NCBI RefSeq assembly: GCF_028010285.1
Contig: NZ_CP116304.1
Location: forward strand, 1,380,501-1,444,500
Reading direction: 5' to 3'
Length of the DNA stretch: 64,000 nucleotides
Source of the DNA: Pseudomonas sp. Q1-7
GTDB taxonomy: Bacteria; Pseudomonadota; Gammaproteobacteria; Pseudomonadales; Pseudomonadaceae
Shown: positions 1 through 8,895 of the stretch, one piece after another
Layout: each line of letters opens with the position of its first letter
Numbering within the stretch: the first letter of the stretch is position 1
Notes under the pieces: generated by a model
The model's input: the letters and a program-made list of their open reading frames with translations, nothing else
Database searches by the model: none
Told to the model about the DNA's origin: nothing
Program-made: the position numbers and the translations under genes

Positions 1-1
1 A

Positions 2-487
2 CAGGCCCGCAACAACTGGCCGGTGCTGATGGGCCGGTTGCAGCAGCAACTGGAACGTAGCGAGGGGGACTTCCTGTTCGGCGAGCCCTCGGTGGCCGAC
101 TTCTCCCTGGCCCACTGCCTGTGGTTCCTCAAGGCGACGCCGGTGACCGCGCCCCTGGTGGACGACTACCCGGAAGTCGCCGCCTGGCTGGGCCGGGTGC
201 TGGGCTTCGGCGAGGGCTCATTCAGCCCGTTGTCCGCCGACGAGGCCCTGGACATCGCCCGCGCCGCCACCCCGGCGCCGCTGCCGGACGAGGATTTCGT
301 CGATCCGAACGGCTTCGCCCCCGGCCAGAAGGTGACGGTGGCGGCCACCGACTATGGTGTCGACCCGGTGGACGGTGAGCTGGTGTTCCTCGGCCGCGAG
401 GAAATCATCCTGCGCCGCGAGGACGAGCGCGCCGGGCGGGTGCATGTGCACTTCCCGCGTCTTGGGTTCCACATCGAGGCGCGCTGA
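2..487 (+). CDS. Glutathione S-transferase family protein, C-terminal part (5' truncated by window edge)
   Basis: The frame is open from base 2, and 161 residues are visible before the stop. The segment GDFLFGEPSVADFSLAHCLW is the typical helical C-terminal domain signature of cytosolic glutathione transferases, where the 'SVADF' aspartate is a helix N-cap. The N-terminal thioredoxin-like domain lies outside the window. About 85 further residues after that domain, rich in Pro, Asp and Glu, form an extension that ordinary glutathione transferases lack. It contains a beta-rich segment near VTVAATDYGVDPVDGELVFL. Substrate and exact subfamily cannot be told from this part. Confidence 0.75.
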   Translation, partial: QARNNWPVLMGRLQQQLERSEGDFLFGEPSVADFSLAHCLWFLKATPVTAPLVDDYPEVAAWLGRVLGFGEGSFSPLSADEALDIARAATPAPLPDEDFVDPNGFAPGQKVTVAATDYGVDPVDGELVFLGREEIILRREDERAGRVHVHFPRLGFHIEAR

Positions 488-492
488 TCTTA

Positions 493-567
493 TGTAGGAG
501 CGAATTCATTCGCGAAGGGTCGCATAGCGGCCCGTTGGTCCGTTTCGCGAATGAATTCGCTCCCACA
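493..567. repeat. REP-like extragenic palindrome
   Basis: Two 24-base arms (493-516 and 544-567) pair almost perfectly. Both contain GGAGCGAATTCATTCGCGAA or its complement, and about 27 bases lie between them. A related shorter copy lies at 7789-7828. Position between genes, inverted arms and recurrence are typical of Pseudomonas REP or BIME elements. Confidence 0.75.
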
Positions 568-586
568 GGAAGAAGCTCGAATACAC

Positions 587-610
587 CAAGCCCGGCATTT
601 GCCGGGCTTG
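587..610 (-). terminator. Probable terminator of yejK
   Basis: AAGCCCGGCA and TGCCGGGCTT form a 10-bp GC-rich stem with a very short loop, just after the yejK stop codon read leftward. The following T-tract is weak, so termination strength is uncertain. Confidence 0.6.
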
Positions 611-617
611 TTGGTCT

Positions 618-1625
618 TCAATCCGTGCGTCGCTTGAGCTGGTCCTTCAGTTGGGTCGGCAACTGGCGGATGATCAGCATGTCGCGGCCCTCGTCGTATT
701 CGATCTTCGAACCGAGCAGGTGGGCCTCGAAGCTGATGGACAGGCCCTCGGCGCGGCCGGTGAAGCGCTGGAACTGGTTGAGGGTGCGCTTGTCCGGCGG
801 AATTTCCGGGGACAGGCCGTAGTCCTTGTTGCGGATGTGCTCGTAGAAGGCGCGCGGGCGGTCTTCGTCGATCAGTCCGGACAGTTCGTCGAGGGTGATC
901 GGCTCGCCCAGCTTGGCCTGGGTGCTGGCGTAGTCCACCAGGGTCTTGGTCTTCTCCCGGGCCTGTTCCTCGGCCAGGTCCTCGGCCTCGACGAAGTCGC
1001 TGAAGGCCTTGAGCAGGGTGCGGGTTTCGCTCGGCGGGTCGACGCCTTCCTGGCAGCCGATGAAGTCGCGGAAGTAGTCCGAGACCTTCTTGCCGTTCTT
1101 GCCCTTGATGAAGGAGATGTACTGCTTCGACTGCTGGTTGTTCTGCCACTCCGACAGGTTGATGCGTGCCGCCAGGTGCAACTGGCCCAGGTCCAGGTGC
1201 TTGGCCGGCGCGACCTCCAGTGAGTCGGTCACCGTCACGCCTTCGCTGTGGTGCAGCAGGGCGATGGCCAGGTAGTCGGTCATGCCCTGCTGGTAGTGGG
1301 CGAAGAGCACGTGGCCGCCGGTGGAGAGATTGGACTCCTCCATCAGCTTCTGCAGGTGCTCTACGGCCTGCCGGCTGAAGGCGGTGAAGTCGCGGGCGCC
1401 CTCCTGGTATTCCTTCAGCCAGCCGCTGAACGGGTAGGCGCCGGACTCCTCGTGAAAGAAGCCCCAGGCCTTGCCCTGCTTGGCGTTGTAGCTTTCGTTG
1501 AGGTCGGCCAGGAGGTTTTCCATGGCCTGGGACTCGCCCAGTTCGCTATCCCGGGCATGCAGCGCGGCGGCGCTGCCGTCGGGCTTCTTGTCGATGAAGT
1601 GAACGATGCAGTGGCGGATGGGCAT
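618..1625 (-). CDS. yejK: Nucleoid-associated protein YejK/NdpA
   Basis: The 335-residue product has the same length as enterobacterial YejK and the family's characteristic start, [17 protein letters not shown], followed by the conserved [20 protein letters not shown] block. YejK (NdpA) is a spermidine-nucleoid-associated protein of the NA37 family that binds DNA. It has been copurified with topoisomerase IV, but its exact physiological role is unclear. The gene stands alone, transcribed leftward, with a hairpin after its stop codon. The upstream neighbour (TAXI-type binding protein) is on the same strand about 60 bases away, and no functional link is apparent. Confidence 0.9.
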   Translation of the reverse strand: MPIRHCIVHFIDKKPDGSAAALHARDSELGESQAMENLLADLNESYNAKQGKAWGFFHEESGAYPFSGWLKEYQEGARDFTAFSRQAVEHLQKLMEESNLSTGGHVLFAHYQQGMTDYLAIALLHHSEGVTVTDSLEVAPAKHLDLGQLHLAARINLSEWQNNQQSKQYISFIKGKNGKKVSDYFRDFIGCQEGVDPPSETRTLLKAFSDFVEAEDLAEEQAREKTKTLVDYASTQAKLGEPITLDELSGLIDEDRPRAFYEHIRNKDYGLSPEIPPDKRTLNQFQRFTGRAEGLSISFEAHLLGSKIEYDEGRDMLIIRQLPTQLKDQLKRRTD

Positions 1626-1686
1626 GGATCTTCGCTCTCGGGGGCACGAACGGCGCGGGGACGCGCCGGTGTAAAAGTGCGCCAGT

Positions 1687-3021
1687 TTACCCGACCTGTT
1701 CTTCGGCTGCCTGCCGTCTCTGCACGGCCTGCAAACGCTCGATCACGTAACGCAGGTGCACGTGCAGGTCGTACAGCTCGTTGGAGTAGGACAGCGGCAC
1801 TTCCACCTTGGCCAGGCGCTGCTCCAGTTCCTCGAGCTGGGCGATTTCGCTCGCCAGCTGGTCGGGCGGGGTACCGTCATCCAGCTTGCGGTCGATCTCG
1901 CGCAGGTACTTGTACCAGCGATAGATGCGCGCGCGGATGCGCCAGCGGTAGATCGGGCCGACGGCCTTGGACAGGGGGATCATGATCACGATCAGCGGGA
2001 TCAGCAGGATGATGTAGCGATCCGCCAGGGAGGCGATGCGGAAGGGCAGGTAGCGTTGCAGGATCGGCAGGCCCTTCTCGTAGTAATAATCGGCCTCGCT
2101 CAGGCTGGCGAGGGTTTGCGGCTTGGCGGCGGGGTAGGCGCCGGGCGGGTCCAGCAGCGTGCCGTTCTTCATCACTTCGCGGGCGGCTTCGAGGATCAGC
2201 GGGGTGAGCGAGGGATGGAACGCGTCGTTGGCCACCAGGGTAGCCACCGGGGCCAGGGTGCGGATATCCCGCGACGGGTTGTTGCTGGCGAGGTTGAGCA
2301 GGCCCTCGCCGACTTCCAGGCGGGTCAGGTAAGGCAGGCGCGCACGGTAGGCGGCGCTGCGCCGCAGGCTGACCAGGTCCAGCTCGGTGCTGGCGGCCAG
2401 GCGCTGCACCACGGCGCTCTCCGCCGGGCCGAGGAAGAACCCGGCGTCCAGATCCCCGGCGAGCAGGGCGCTGGCCGCCGGCGTGCCGCTGACGGGCTGC
2501 CACTGCGGCGGATAGCGTTCGGCGGTGATCTGGTTGGCGGCCAGAAGTGCGTCGCTGACCGAGCGGGTACCGCTGTCCGGCGCGCCGATGGCCACCCGCA
2601 GCGGCAGCAGGTCGGCCATGCTGTCGATCTCCACTGCCTTGCGCTTGAACAGCCAGAGCGGCTCCTGGTACATCACTCCCAGGCCGTGCAGGCGCTCGCG
2701 CTGATGGCTGTCCAGGGTGAGTTCCTGGCCACTCTGCACCAGGGCGATCTCCACCTCGCCGCGTTGCAGCTTGGACAGGTTGTCCAGCGAGCCGGAGCTG
2801 CGCACCAGTTCCAGCTCGAAGCCCTGCTTGGCCAGTTCCTCCTTGAGCCGTTCGCCGAAGGCGTTGTAGCCGCCCGAGGGGCTGCCGGTGGCCAGCCGCG
2901 CGTGCATGGGCGGCGGCGGCGCGACGAAGTAGAAAAGGGCGCCCACCAGCGCCGCCAGCACCGGAATCAACCAGAGGTTGGCCAGGAGCATGATCCGGAT
3001 GTCGCGAAAAATGCGTTGCAT
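1687..3021 (-). CDS. TAXI-family TRAP transporter solute-binding protein with C-terminal membrane anchor
   Basis: The 444-residue product begins at the ATG at 3021, directly before [12 protein letters not shown]. An upstream in-frame ATG at 3117 would add a poorly conserved extension. Residues about 13-33 form a hydrophobic anchor. The following region ([36 protein letters not shown]) is a periplasmic binding fold of the TAXI (TRAP-associated extracytoplasmic immunogenic) type. Unlike classic TAXI proteins, a second membrane segment (about 331-351) is followed by a basic, probably cytoplasmic tail of about 90 residues with coiled-coil character ([16 protein letters not shown]). No TRAP permease genes lie beside it, so it may act as a sensor or orphan subunit rather than in transport. 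That is an inference. Confidence 0.8.
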   Translation of the reverse strand: MQRIFRDIRIMLLANLWLIPVLAALVGALFYFVAPPPPMHARLATGSPSGGYNAFGERLKEELAKQGFELELVRSSGSLDNLSKLQRGEVEIALVQSGQELTLDSHQRERLHGLGVMYQEPLWLFKRKAVEIDSMADLLPLRVAIGAPDSGTRSVSDALLAANQITAERYPPQWQPVSGTPAASALLAGDLDAGFFLGPAESAVVQRLAASTELDLVSLRRSAAYRARLPYLTRLEVGEGLLNLASNNPSRDIRTLAPVATLVANDAFHPSLTPLILEAAREVMKNGTLLDPPGAYPAAKPQTLASLSEADYYYEKGLPILQRYLPFRIASLADRYIILLIPLIVIMIPLSKAVGPIYRWRIRARIYRWYKYLREIDRKLDDGTPPDQLASEIAQLEELEQRLAKVEVPLSYSNELYDLHVHLRYVIERLQAVQRRQAAEEQVG

Positions 3022-3131
3022 GTCATTCCTTGTCTGCAGCGGATGCCGGAAGCATAGCGGCTCGGTGGTTGCCAGGTCAGGAAGGAAATGACAGGGTTGC
3101 CGGCATTTCCGTTCCATTTCAGTGATATCCG

Positions 3132-4352
3132 ATGCGCATCCTGCACACTTCCGACTGGCACCTGGGCCAGCACTTCATGGGCAAGACCCGCCAGGCCGAG
3201 CACCGGGCCTTCTGCCGCTGGCTGATCGAGCAGGTGCACGAGCGCCAGGTGGATGCCGTGCTGGTGGCCGGCGACGTGTTCGACACGGGGGCCCCGCCCA
3301 GCTATGCGCGGGAGCAGTACAACCAGTTCATCGTCGAGCTGCGCGAAACCGGCGCGGAGCTGGTGGTGCTGGGCGGCAACCACGATTCGGTGGCCATGCT
3401 GGGCGAGAGCCGCTCCCTGCTGGCGCAGTTGGATACCCGCGTGGTGCCGGCGGTGGGGGTAGACCTGGCGGAACAGGTGCTGGTGCTCGAACGCCGTTCC
3501 GGCGAGCCGGGCGCCATCCTTTGCGCCGTGCCCTTCATCCGCCCCCGCGATGTGCTGCAGAGCCAGGCCGGGCAGAGTGCGGCGGACAAGCAGCTGTCCC
3601 TGCAGCAGGCGATCCAGGCGCACTACCAGCAGCTCTTCGCCCTGGCCGAGCAACGCCGGATGGAACTGGGCGGCGGCCTGCCGATCATCGCGAGCGGCCA
3701 CCTGACCACCGTGGGCGCCAGCGCCAGCGAATCGGTGCGGGAAATCTACGTTGGCGCCCTGGAGGCTTTTCCCACCACGGCCTTCCCGGCGGCGGACTAC
3801 ATCGCCCTCGGACATATCCACAGGCCGCAGAAGGTCGGCGGCCTGGAGCACATCCGCTACAGCGGCTCGCCCATCCCGCTGTCCTTCGACGAGGCGCGGC
3901 AACAGAAGGAAGTGCTGCTGGTGGAGCTGGACAGCATCGGCCTGCACAAGGTCGAGGCCCTGCCGGTGCCACGCTTCCAGCCCTTGCATTCGCTGCGCGG
4001 CAGCCTGGCGGAACTGCCGGGACTGCTGGCCGAGGTGGCGCGCGACGGCACCCCGGAGCAACCGGTGTGGGTGGAAGTGCAGATCAGTACGGACGATTAC
4101 CTCAGCGACCTGCAGGCACGTCTGGCGAGCCTCTGCGAAGGGCTGCCGGTGGAGGTGTTGCGCATCCGTCGCGAGCGCGGCACGACCCAGGCCGGCCTGC
4201 AGCGCGAAGCACGGGAAACCCTCGATGAGCTGAACCCGGAGGAGGTCTTCGACAAACGCCTGGAGAGCGAGGAACTGGACGACCCGCTACGCGCCCATCT
4301 GCTGGGGCTGCACCGCGAGGTGCTGGCCGAACTGCGGGAGGAGTCGGCATGA
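3132..4352 (+). CDS. sbcD: Exonuclease SbcD (Mre11-like nuclease subunit)
   Basis: The 406-residue product carries the Mre11/SbcD calcineurin-like phosphoesterase motifs in order: HTSDWHLGQHF at the N-terminus, GDVFD, GGNHDS, and the GHIH motif (ALGHIHRPQKVGG). These residues bind two Mn ions in the active site. With SbcC it forms an ATP-dependent double-strand exonuclease and hairpin endonuclease that opens palindromes and blocked DNA ends. The stop codon overlaps the sbcC start by 4 bases (ATGA), indicating translational coupling. The length is normal for the family. Confidence 0.96.
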   Translation: MRILHTSDWHLGQHFMGKTRQAEHRAFCRWLIEQVHERQVDAVLVAGDVFDTGAPPSYAREQYNQFIVELRETGAELVVLGGNHDSVAMLGESRSLLAQLDTRVVPAVGVDLAEQVLVLERRSGEPGAILCAVPFIRPRDVLQSQAGQSAADKQLSLQQAIQAHYQQLFALAEQRRMELGGGLPIIASGHLTTVGASASESVREIYVGALEAFPTTAFPAADYIALGHIHRPQKVGGLEHIRYSGSPIPLSFDEARQQKEVLLVELDSIGLHKVEALPVPRFQPLHSLRGSLAELPGLLAEVARDGTPEQPVWVEVQISTDDYLSDLQARLASLCEGLPVEVLRIRRERGTTQAGLQREARETLDELNPEEVFDKRLESEELDDPLRAHLLGLHREVLAELREESA

Positions 4353-7300
4353 AGATCCTCAGCCTGCGTCTGAAGAACCTCAACTCGCTGAAGGGCGAGT
4401 GGAAGATCGATTTCACCGGCGAGCCCTTCGCCGGCAACGGCCTGTTCGCCATCACCGGCCCCACCGGCGCCGGCAAGACCACCCTGCTGGACGCCATCTG
4501 CCTGGCGCTCTACCACCGCACCCCGCGCATGGGCACGGTGTCGGCCGGCGTCAACGAGCTGATGACCCGGCACACGGCGGACTGCCTGGCGGAGGTGGAG
4601 TTCGAAGTGAAAGGCGTGGCCTACCGCGCCTTCTGGAGCCAGCGCCGTGCCCGTGACAAGGCCGACGGCGGCCTGCAGCCGCCGAAGGTGGAGCTGGCGC
4701 GGGCGGCGGATGGGGAAATCCTCAGCGACAAGATCAACGACAAGCTCAAACTCACCGAAGGCCTGACCGGTCTGGATTTCGAACGCTTCACCAAGTCCAT
4801 GCTGCTGGCCCAGGGCGGTTTCGCCGCCTTTCTCGAAGCCAGCGCCAACCAGCGCGCGGAGCTTTTGGAAGAACTGACCGGCACTGAGATTTACGGGCGC
4901 ATTTCCCAGCGGGTGTTCGAGCGTACCCGCGAGGTGAAAGCCGGGCTGGACCAGTTGCGGGCCCGTGCCGAGGGGGTGGAGCTGCTCGGCGATGAGGCCC
5001 GCGCCGCCTTGCAGCAGGAGGCTGCAACCCTGGCCGGCGAAGCGCAGCAATTGCAGGTGCACCAGGCGGACCTGCAGCGCCAGCGGCAATGGCGCGACGA
5101 ACTGGACAAGGCCCTGGCCCGCCAGCAGGCCGCCGAGACGCAAGGCCGGGCAGCGCGCGATGCGTTGCAACAGGCACGGCCACAACTGGCGCGCCTGTCT
5201 GCCGGCGAACCAGCAGGCGCACTGCTGCCCCTGCACCGCGATTGGCAGCGGGCGCAGCAGGTGTTGAGCCAGAGCGAAAGCGAACTGCGGGTGACCCGCC
5301 ATGACATGCAGGCCCTGGCCGAGCGCATCCTCGACCAGCTCTGGCAGGGCGCCCAGCTCGGCGAGCAGTGGCTGCGGACCCGGCAGAGCGTCCTCGACAG
5401 CCTGCAGAACGAGCGGGAAGCCCTGCGCCAGCGCATGGCCGAGCAACCCCAGCGGGAGCACCTGGGTGAGCACCTGGGGGCCTGGCGGGCGGAGTTCGCC
5501 GCCCTGGCCCGGGGTCAGGCGGAACTCACCGAACTGCAAGGTGCCCAGGCCGGACTGAAGCGCCATGGCGAGGAACTGGACAGGCGTTCCGCTGCGGCGC
5601 GTGTCGCCCTGGAACAGGCCAAGGCCGGACAGCACGACGCTCAGCAGGCCGAGACCGAGGCGCAGGCCCGGCTCGACGAGCTGCTGGATGGGCAGGACGA
5701 TGCGGCCCTGCGCCTGCAATGGCAGCAGTCGCTGGAACGCGGTCGCCAACTGGAACGCCTGGAACAGCTGTCCCAGCAGCGTCGACAACTGGCGGAACGG
5801 CAGGCGCACGCGCAGGCGCAGTTGCAACCGCTGCGGGACGAGCAGGGCGCCCTTGTCCAGCAGCGCGATGGCCTGCGCCGTCGCTTCGCCGAGCTCAAGC
5901 AACAGATCGCCGACAAGGAAAAGCTCCTCGAACAGGAACAACGTATCCAGCAACTGGAGGCCTACCGAGCCGCCCTGCAGCCGGGCGAAGCCTGCCCGTT
6001 GTGCGGCTCCCATGAGCATCCGGCCATCGCCGAATACCAGGCCCTCAATCTCTCCGCGACCCAGCAGGGACTGCAGGACTGCAAGGCGGCCCAGGACGAG
6101 GTGCGCCAGCAAGGTGAAACCCTGAGCAACCGCCTGGCCGCCCTGGAGACGCAAATCGCCCAGCTCGAAGAGACCTTGCGCGGTGCCGAGGCGGAGCAGC
6201 GCGACTATGTGGAGCGCTGGCGCGAACTGTGTCAGGCCCTGGCGCTGCAGTTGCCGGACCTGGCGGCCCTGCAGGCCGAGCAGCACGAGCATGCCCGGCA
6301 ACTGGAGGCGTTGCAGTCGCGCCTGGCGCGGCTGGACCAGCTCAAGGCCGTCCTCGCGGCGGCGCGCGACGTGCGCCTGCAGCGCGACAAGGTCCTGCAC
6401 GACTGCGGCAGCCAGCTCGCCTTGCTGGAAAAGGATCAGCTCGGTCTGCGCCAGCAGGAACAGGCCAACGGCCAGCGGCTGGAGCACCTGCAGCGCCAGC
6501 AGCAGGCGGCTCGCGAGCAACTGGCTGCCAGCCTGGCGCGCCTGGGCCACGGCCTGCCGGAGCGGGGCGATGCCTGGCTGGCCGAGCGCGAGGCCGAATG
6601 GCAGCAGTGGCAACAGGACCAGAGCGCCAGCCAGCAACTGGAGAGCCGTCTACGCGACCAGCAGCACGCGCTGGAGTCCGCCCGCGAACAGGCTCGCCTG
6701 TGGCAGGGCCGCTGGCAGGCGTCCGCGCAGGCCGAGCAGACGCCCCTGGCGCCGGTGGACGATCCCCAGGCCGCACTGGCGGCGGTGCAGAGCGAGCTGG
6801 ACGTTGCGCAGCAGCGGCTCAATCAGCTCAAGGGCAGTGAACGCAGCCAGGACCAGCGCGTGCAGGAAGCCCGGCACCAGTTGCTGCTGCACGCGGACGC
6901 CTGGCACCAGGGGCTGGCGGCCAGCCCCTTCGCGGACGAGGCCGCCTTCCTCGCGGCCCTGCTGGGCGACGACGAACGCAACGCCTTGCAGGAATTGCAG
7001 CAGCGGCTGACGCGCGAGCTGGGCGATGCCGAGGCACTGGCGGCCGACGCCCGCGGCCAGGTCGGGCGCCTCCAGGCCGAGCCCGGGAGCGAACTGGACC
7101 CCGAGCGGCTGGAGGCCGAATGGCAGGCGTTGGGCGAACGCATGCGCGAGCTGAGCCAGCGCCAGGGTGAAGTGCGCGCCCAGCTCAGCGGCGACGAGCA
7201 GCGTCGGCAGGGGCAACAGGCGCTGTTCGCCGAAATCGCCCGTCAGGAAGCCGCCTACGACCTCTGGCAGCGCTTCAACGGCCTCGTGGGGTCGGCCGAT

Positions 7301-7777
7301 GGCGCCAAATACCGCAAGTTCGCCCAGGGGCTGACCCTGGATCACCTGGTGTACCTGGCCAACCTGCAACTGCAGCGGCTCCACGGGCGTTATCAACTGG
7401 CCCGGCGCCAGGGCGGCGAGCTGGAACTGGAAGTCGTGGATACCTGGCAGGCCGACGTGGTCCGCGATTGCAAGACCCTGTCCGGCGGCGAGAGCTTCCT
7501 GGTCAGCCTGGCATTGGCCCTGGCGCTGTCCGACCTGGTCAGCCACAAGACCAGCATCGATTCGCTGTTCCTCGACGAGGGCTTCGGCACCCTCGACGGC
7601 GAAACCCTGGAAGTGGCCCTGGATGCCCTGGATGCGCTGAATGCCAGCGGCAAGATGATCGGCGTGATCAGCCATGTGGAAGCGCTGAAGGAGCGCATCC
7701 CGGTGCAGCTCAAGGTGCACAAGGGCGTGGGCATGGGTTACAGCCGGCTGGATGCCTGCTTCGCGGTGGGGACCTAG
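4349..7777 (+). CDS. sbcC: Exonuclease SbcC (Rad50-like ATPase subunit)
   Basis: The 1142-residue product has the split ABC ATPase architecture of SbcC/Rad50. The N-terminal Walker A (GPTGAGKTTLLDAICLALY) and the C-terminal signature (LSGGESFLVSLALALALSDL) with Walker B (SLFLDEGFGTLDGE) flank about 900 residues of Gln/Glu/Ala-rich coiled coil. The zinc-hook motif CPLC (C549 and C552, in GEACPLCGSHEHP) sits near the middle, as expected for dimerisation. It is the partner of SbcD and overlaps it by 4 bases. The long antisense open frames in this region reflect biased codon use in the coiled coil and are not genes. Confidence 0.97.
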   Translation: MKILSLRLKNLNSLKGEWKIDFTGEPFAGNGLFAITGPTGAGKTTLLDAICLALYHRTPRMGTVSAGVNELMTRHTADCLAEVEFEVKGVAYRAFWSQRRARDKADGGLQPPKVELARAADGEILSDKINDKLKLTEGLTGLDFERFTKSMLLAQGGFAAFLEASANQRAELLEELTGTEIYGRISQRVFERTREVKAGLDQLRARAEGVELLGDEARAALQQEAATLAGEAQQLQVHQADLQRQRQWRDELDKALARQQAAETQGRAARDALQQARPQLARLSAGEPAGALLPLHRDWQRAQQVLSQSESELRVTRHDMQALAERILDQLWQGAQLGEQWLRTRQSVLDSLQNEREALRQRMAEQPQREHLGEHLGAWRAEFAALARGQAELTELQGAQAGLKRHGEELDRRSAAARVALEQAKAGQHDAQQAETEAQARLDELLDGQDDAALRLQWQQSLERGRQLERLEQLSQQRRQLAERQAHAQAQLQPLRDEQGALVQQRDGLRRRFAELKQQIADKEKLLEQEQRIQQLEAYRAALQPGEACPLCGSHEHPAIAEYQALNLSATQQGLQDCKAAQDEVRQQGETLSNRLAALETQIAQLEETLRGAEAEQRDYVERWRELCQALALQLPDLAALQAEQHEHARQLEALQSRLARLDQLKAVLAAARDVRLQRDKVLHDCGSQLALLEKDQLGLRQQEQANGQRLEHLQRQQQAAREQLAASLARLGHGLPERGDAWLAEREAEWQQWQQDQSASQQLESRLRDQQHALESAREQARLWQGRWQASAQAEQTPLAPVDDPQAALAAVQSELDVAQQRLNQLKGSERSQDQRVQEARHQLLLHADAWHQGLAASPFADEAAFLAALLGDDERNALQELQQRLTRELGDAEALAADARGQVGRLQAEPGSELDPERLEAEWQALGERMRELSQRQGEVRAQLSGDEQRRQGQQALFAEIARQEAAYDLWQRFNGLVGSADGAKYRKFAQGLTLDHLVYLANLQLQRLHGRYQLARRQGGELELEVVDTWQADVVRDCKTLSGGESFLVSLALALALSDLVSHKTSIDSLFLDEGFGTLDGETLEVALDALDALNASGKMIGVISHVEALKERIPVQLKVHKGVGMGYSRLDACFAVGT

Positions 7778-7788
7778 GCGAAGATCAC

Positions 7789-7828
7789 TGTGGGAGCGAA
7801 TTCATTGGCGATTGAATTCGCGCCTACA
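7789..7828. repeat. Short REP-like palindrome after sbcC
   Basis: TGTGGGAGCGAATTCATTGG and its imperfect inverse (ATTGAATTCGCGCCTACA) lie back to back. The arms match those of the longer element at 493-567, but the spacer between them is missing. It sits just after the sbcC stop codon, between convergent genes. Confidence 0.65.
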
Positions 7829-7835
7829 GGGGCTG

Positions 7836-8831
7836 TCATGTCCAGTGGGACTGCCGCCAGGCGTCGCGCTGCGCCGCGTCGAGGAAGGTCCAGGCGACGA
7901 AGCGGCTCTGCTTCTGGCCCTGGGCCATTTCCACGATCTGCATGTCCACCGCGCCGCTGCGCCGCAGGCGCGCCTCCATGCCGGGCAGGTTGCCGCCCTT
8001 GGACACCAGGCTGCTGAACCAGAGCACCTGCTCCCGGAACTGCTGGCTCTCGTCCACCAGGCGTTGCAGGAAGCCTGCCTCGCCGCCCTCGCACCAGAGC
8101 TCGGCGCCCTGGCCGCCGAAGTTCAGCACCGGCAGCTTGCGCCTGGGGTCGAGCTTGCCGAGGTTCTTCCACTTGCGCTGGCTGCCACGGGTGGCTTCCT
8201 CCAGCGAGCTGTGGAAGGGCGGGTTGCACAGGGTAAGGTCGAAGTGTTCGCCGGGGGCGATCAGGCCCTTGAAGATGTGCTTCGGTTCGGTCTGCCGGCG
8301 CAACTCGATGGCGCTGTCGAGCCGGTTGGACTGGACGATGGCGCGGGCCGAACCCAGCGCTGTGGCGTCGATGTCGGCACCGGTGAAGTGCCAGCCGTAT
8401 TCGCTGTGGCCGATCAGCGGGTAGATGCAGTTGGCGCCGACGCCGATGTCCAGGGCCTGAATGCCCTTGCCCCGGGGTATCTGCCCGTTGTTGCCCGCCG
8501 CCAGCAGGTCGGCCAGGCCATGCAGGTAATCGGCGCGGCCGGGGATGGGCGGGCAGAGATAACCGGCGGGAATGTCCCAGTGGCGGATGCCGTAGAACTG
8601 CCGCAGCAGGGCGCGGTTGAACACCTTCACGGCCTCCGGGTCGGCGAAGTCGATGCTTTCCTTGCCGTAGGGGTTGGTGATGACGAAGCGCGCCAGTTCC
8701 GGGCTGCCCTGGATCAGCTTGGGAAAGTCGTAGCGCCCCTGGTGACGGTTGCGCGGGTGCAACTGGCCCTTGGCGGGGGTGGTGGGCAGCTGGGCGGAAG
8801 GGGAGCGGGGGCGCTTGGGCGGTTGCGGCAT
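7836..8831 (-). CDS. rlmF: 23S rRNA adenine-1618 N6-methyltransferase RlmF
   Basis: The product is 331 residues from the ATG at 8831; an in-frame ATG at 8882 would add 17 residues. An early basic segment ([17 protein letters not shown]) and the SAM-binding core ([16 protein letters not shown]) are followed by the catalytic (N/D)PPF motif in [15 protein letters not shown], which marks N6-adenine methyltransferases. RlmF (YbiN) methylates A1618 of 23S rRNA. The gene is a single unit converging on sbcC. Confidence 0.92.
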   Translation of the reverse strand: MPQPPKRPRSPSAQLPTTPAKGQLHPRNRHQGRYDFPKLIQGSPELARFVITNPYGKESIDFADPEAVKVFNRALLRQFYGIRHWDIPAGYLCPPIPGRADYLHGLADLLAAGNNGQIPRGKGIQALDIGVGANCIYPLIGHSEYGWHFTGADIDATALGSARAIVQSNRLDSAIELRRQTEPKHIFKGLIAPGEHFDLTLCNPPFHSSLEEATRGSQRKWKNLGKLDPRRKLPVLNFGGQGAELWCEGGEAGFLQRLVDESQQFREQVLWFSSLVSKGGNLPGMEARLRRSGAVDMQIVEMAQGQKQSRFVAWTFLDAAQRDAWRQSHWT

Positions 8832-8895
8832 GGCGTCGGCGTCGGCAGGGAAAACGCGGCATTTTCCCACAGCCGACGCCATCGGTGCGCGCCGA

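Noticed and set aside
4097-6637. An 846-codon open frame on the minus strand across sbcC
   Set aside because: It lies antisense to the SbcD/SbcC coding region, has biased composition (Leu/Gln/Gly) and no recognisable domain; the coiled coil's codon bias creates it.
3132-7777. SbcDC as a dedicated defence system
   Set aside because: Both genes match the housekeeping SbcD and SbcC in length and motifs; no partner defence genes are present.
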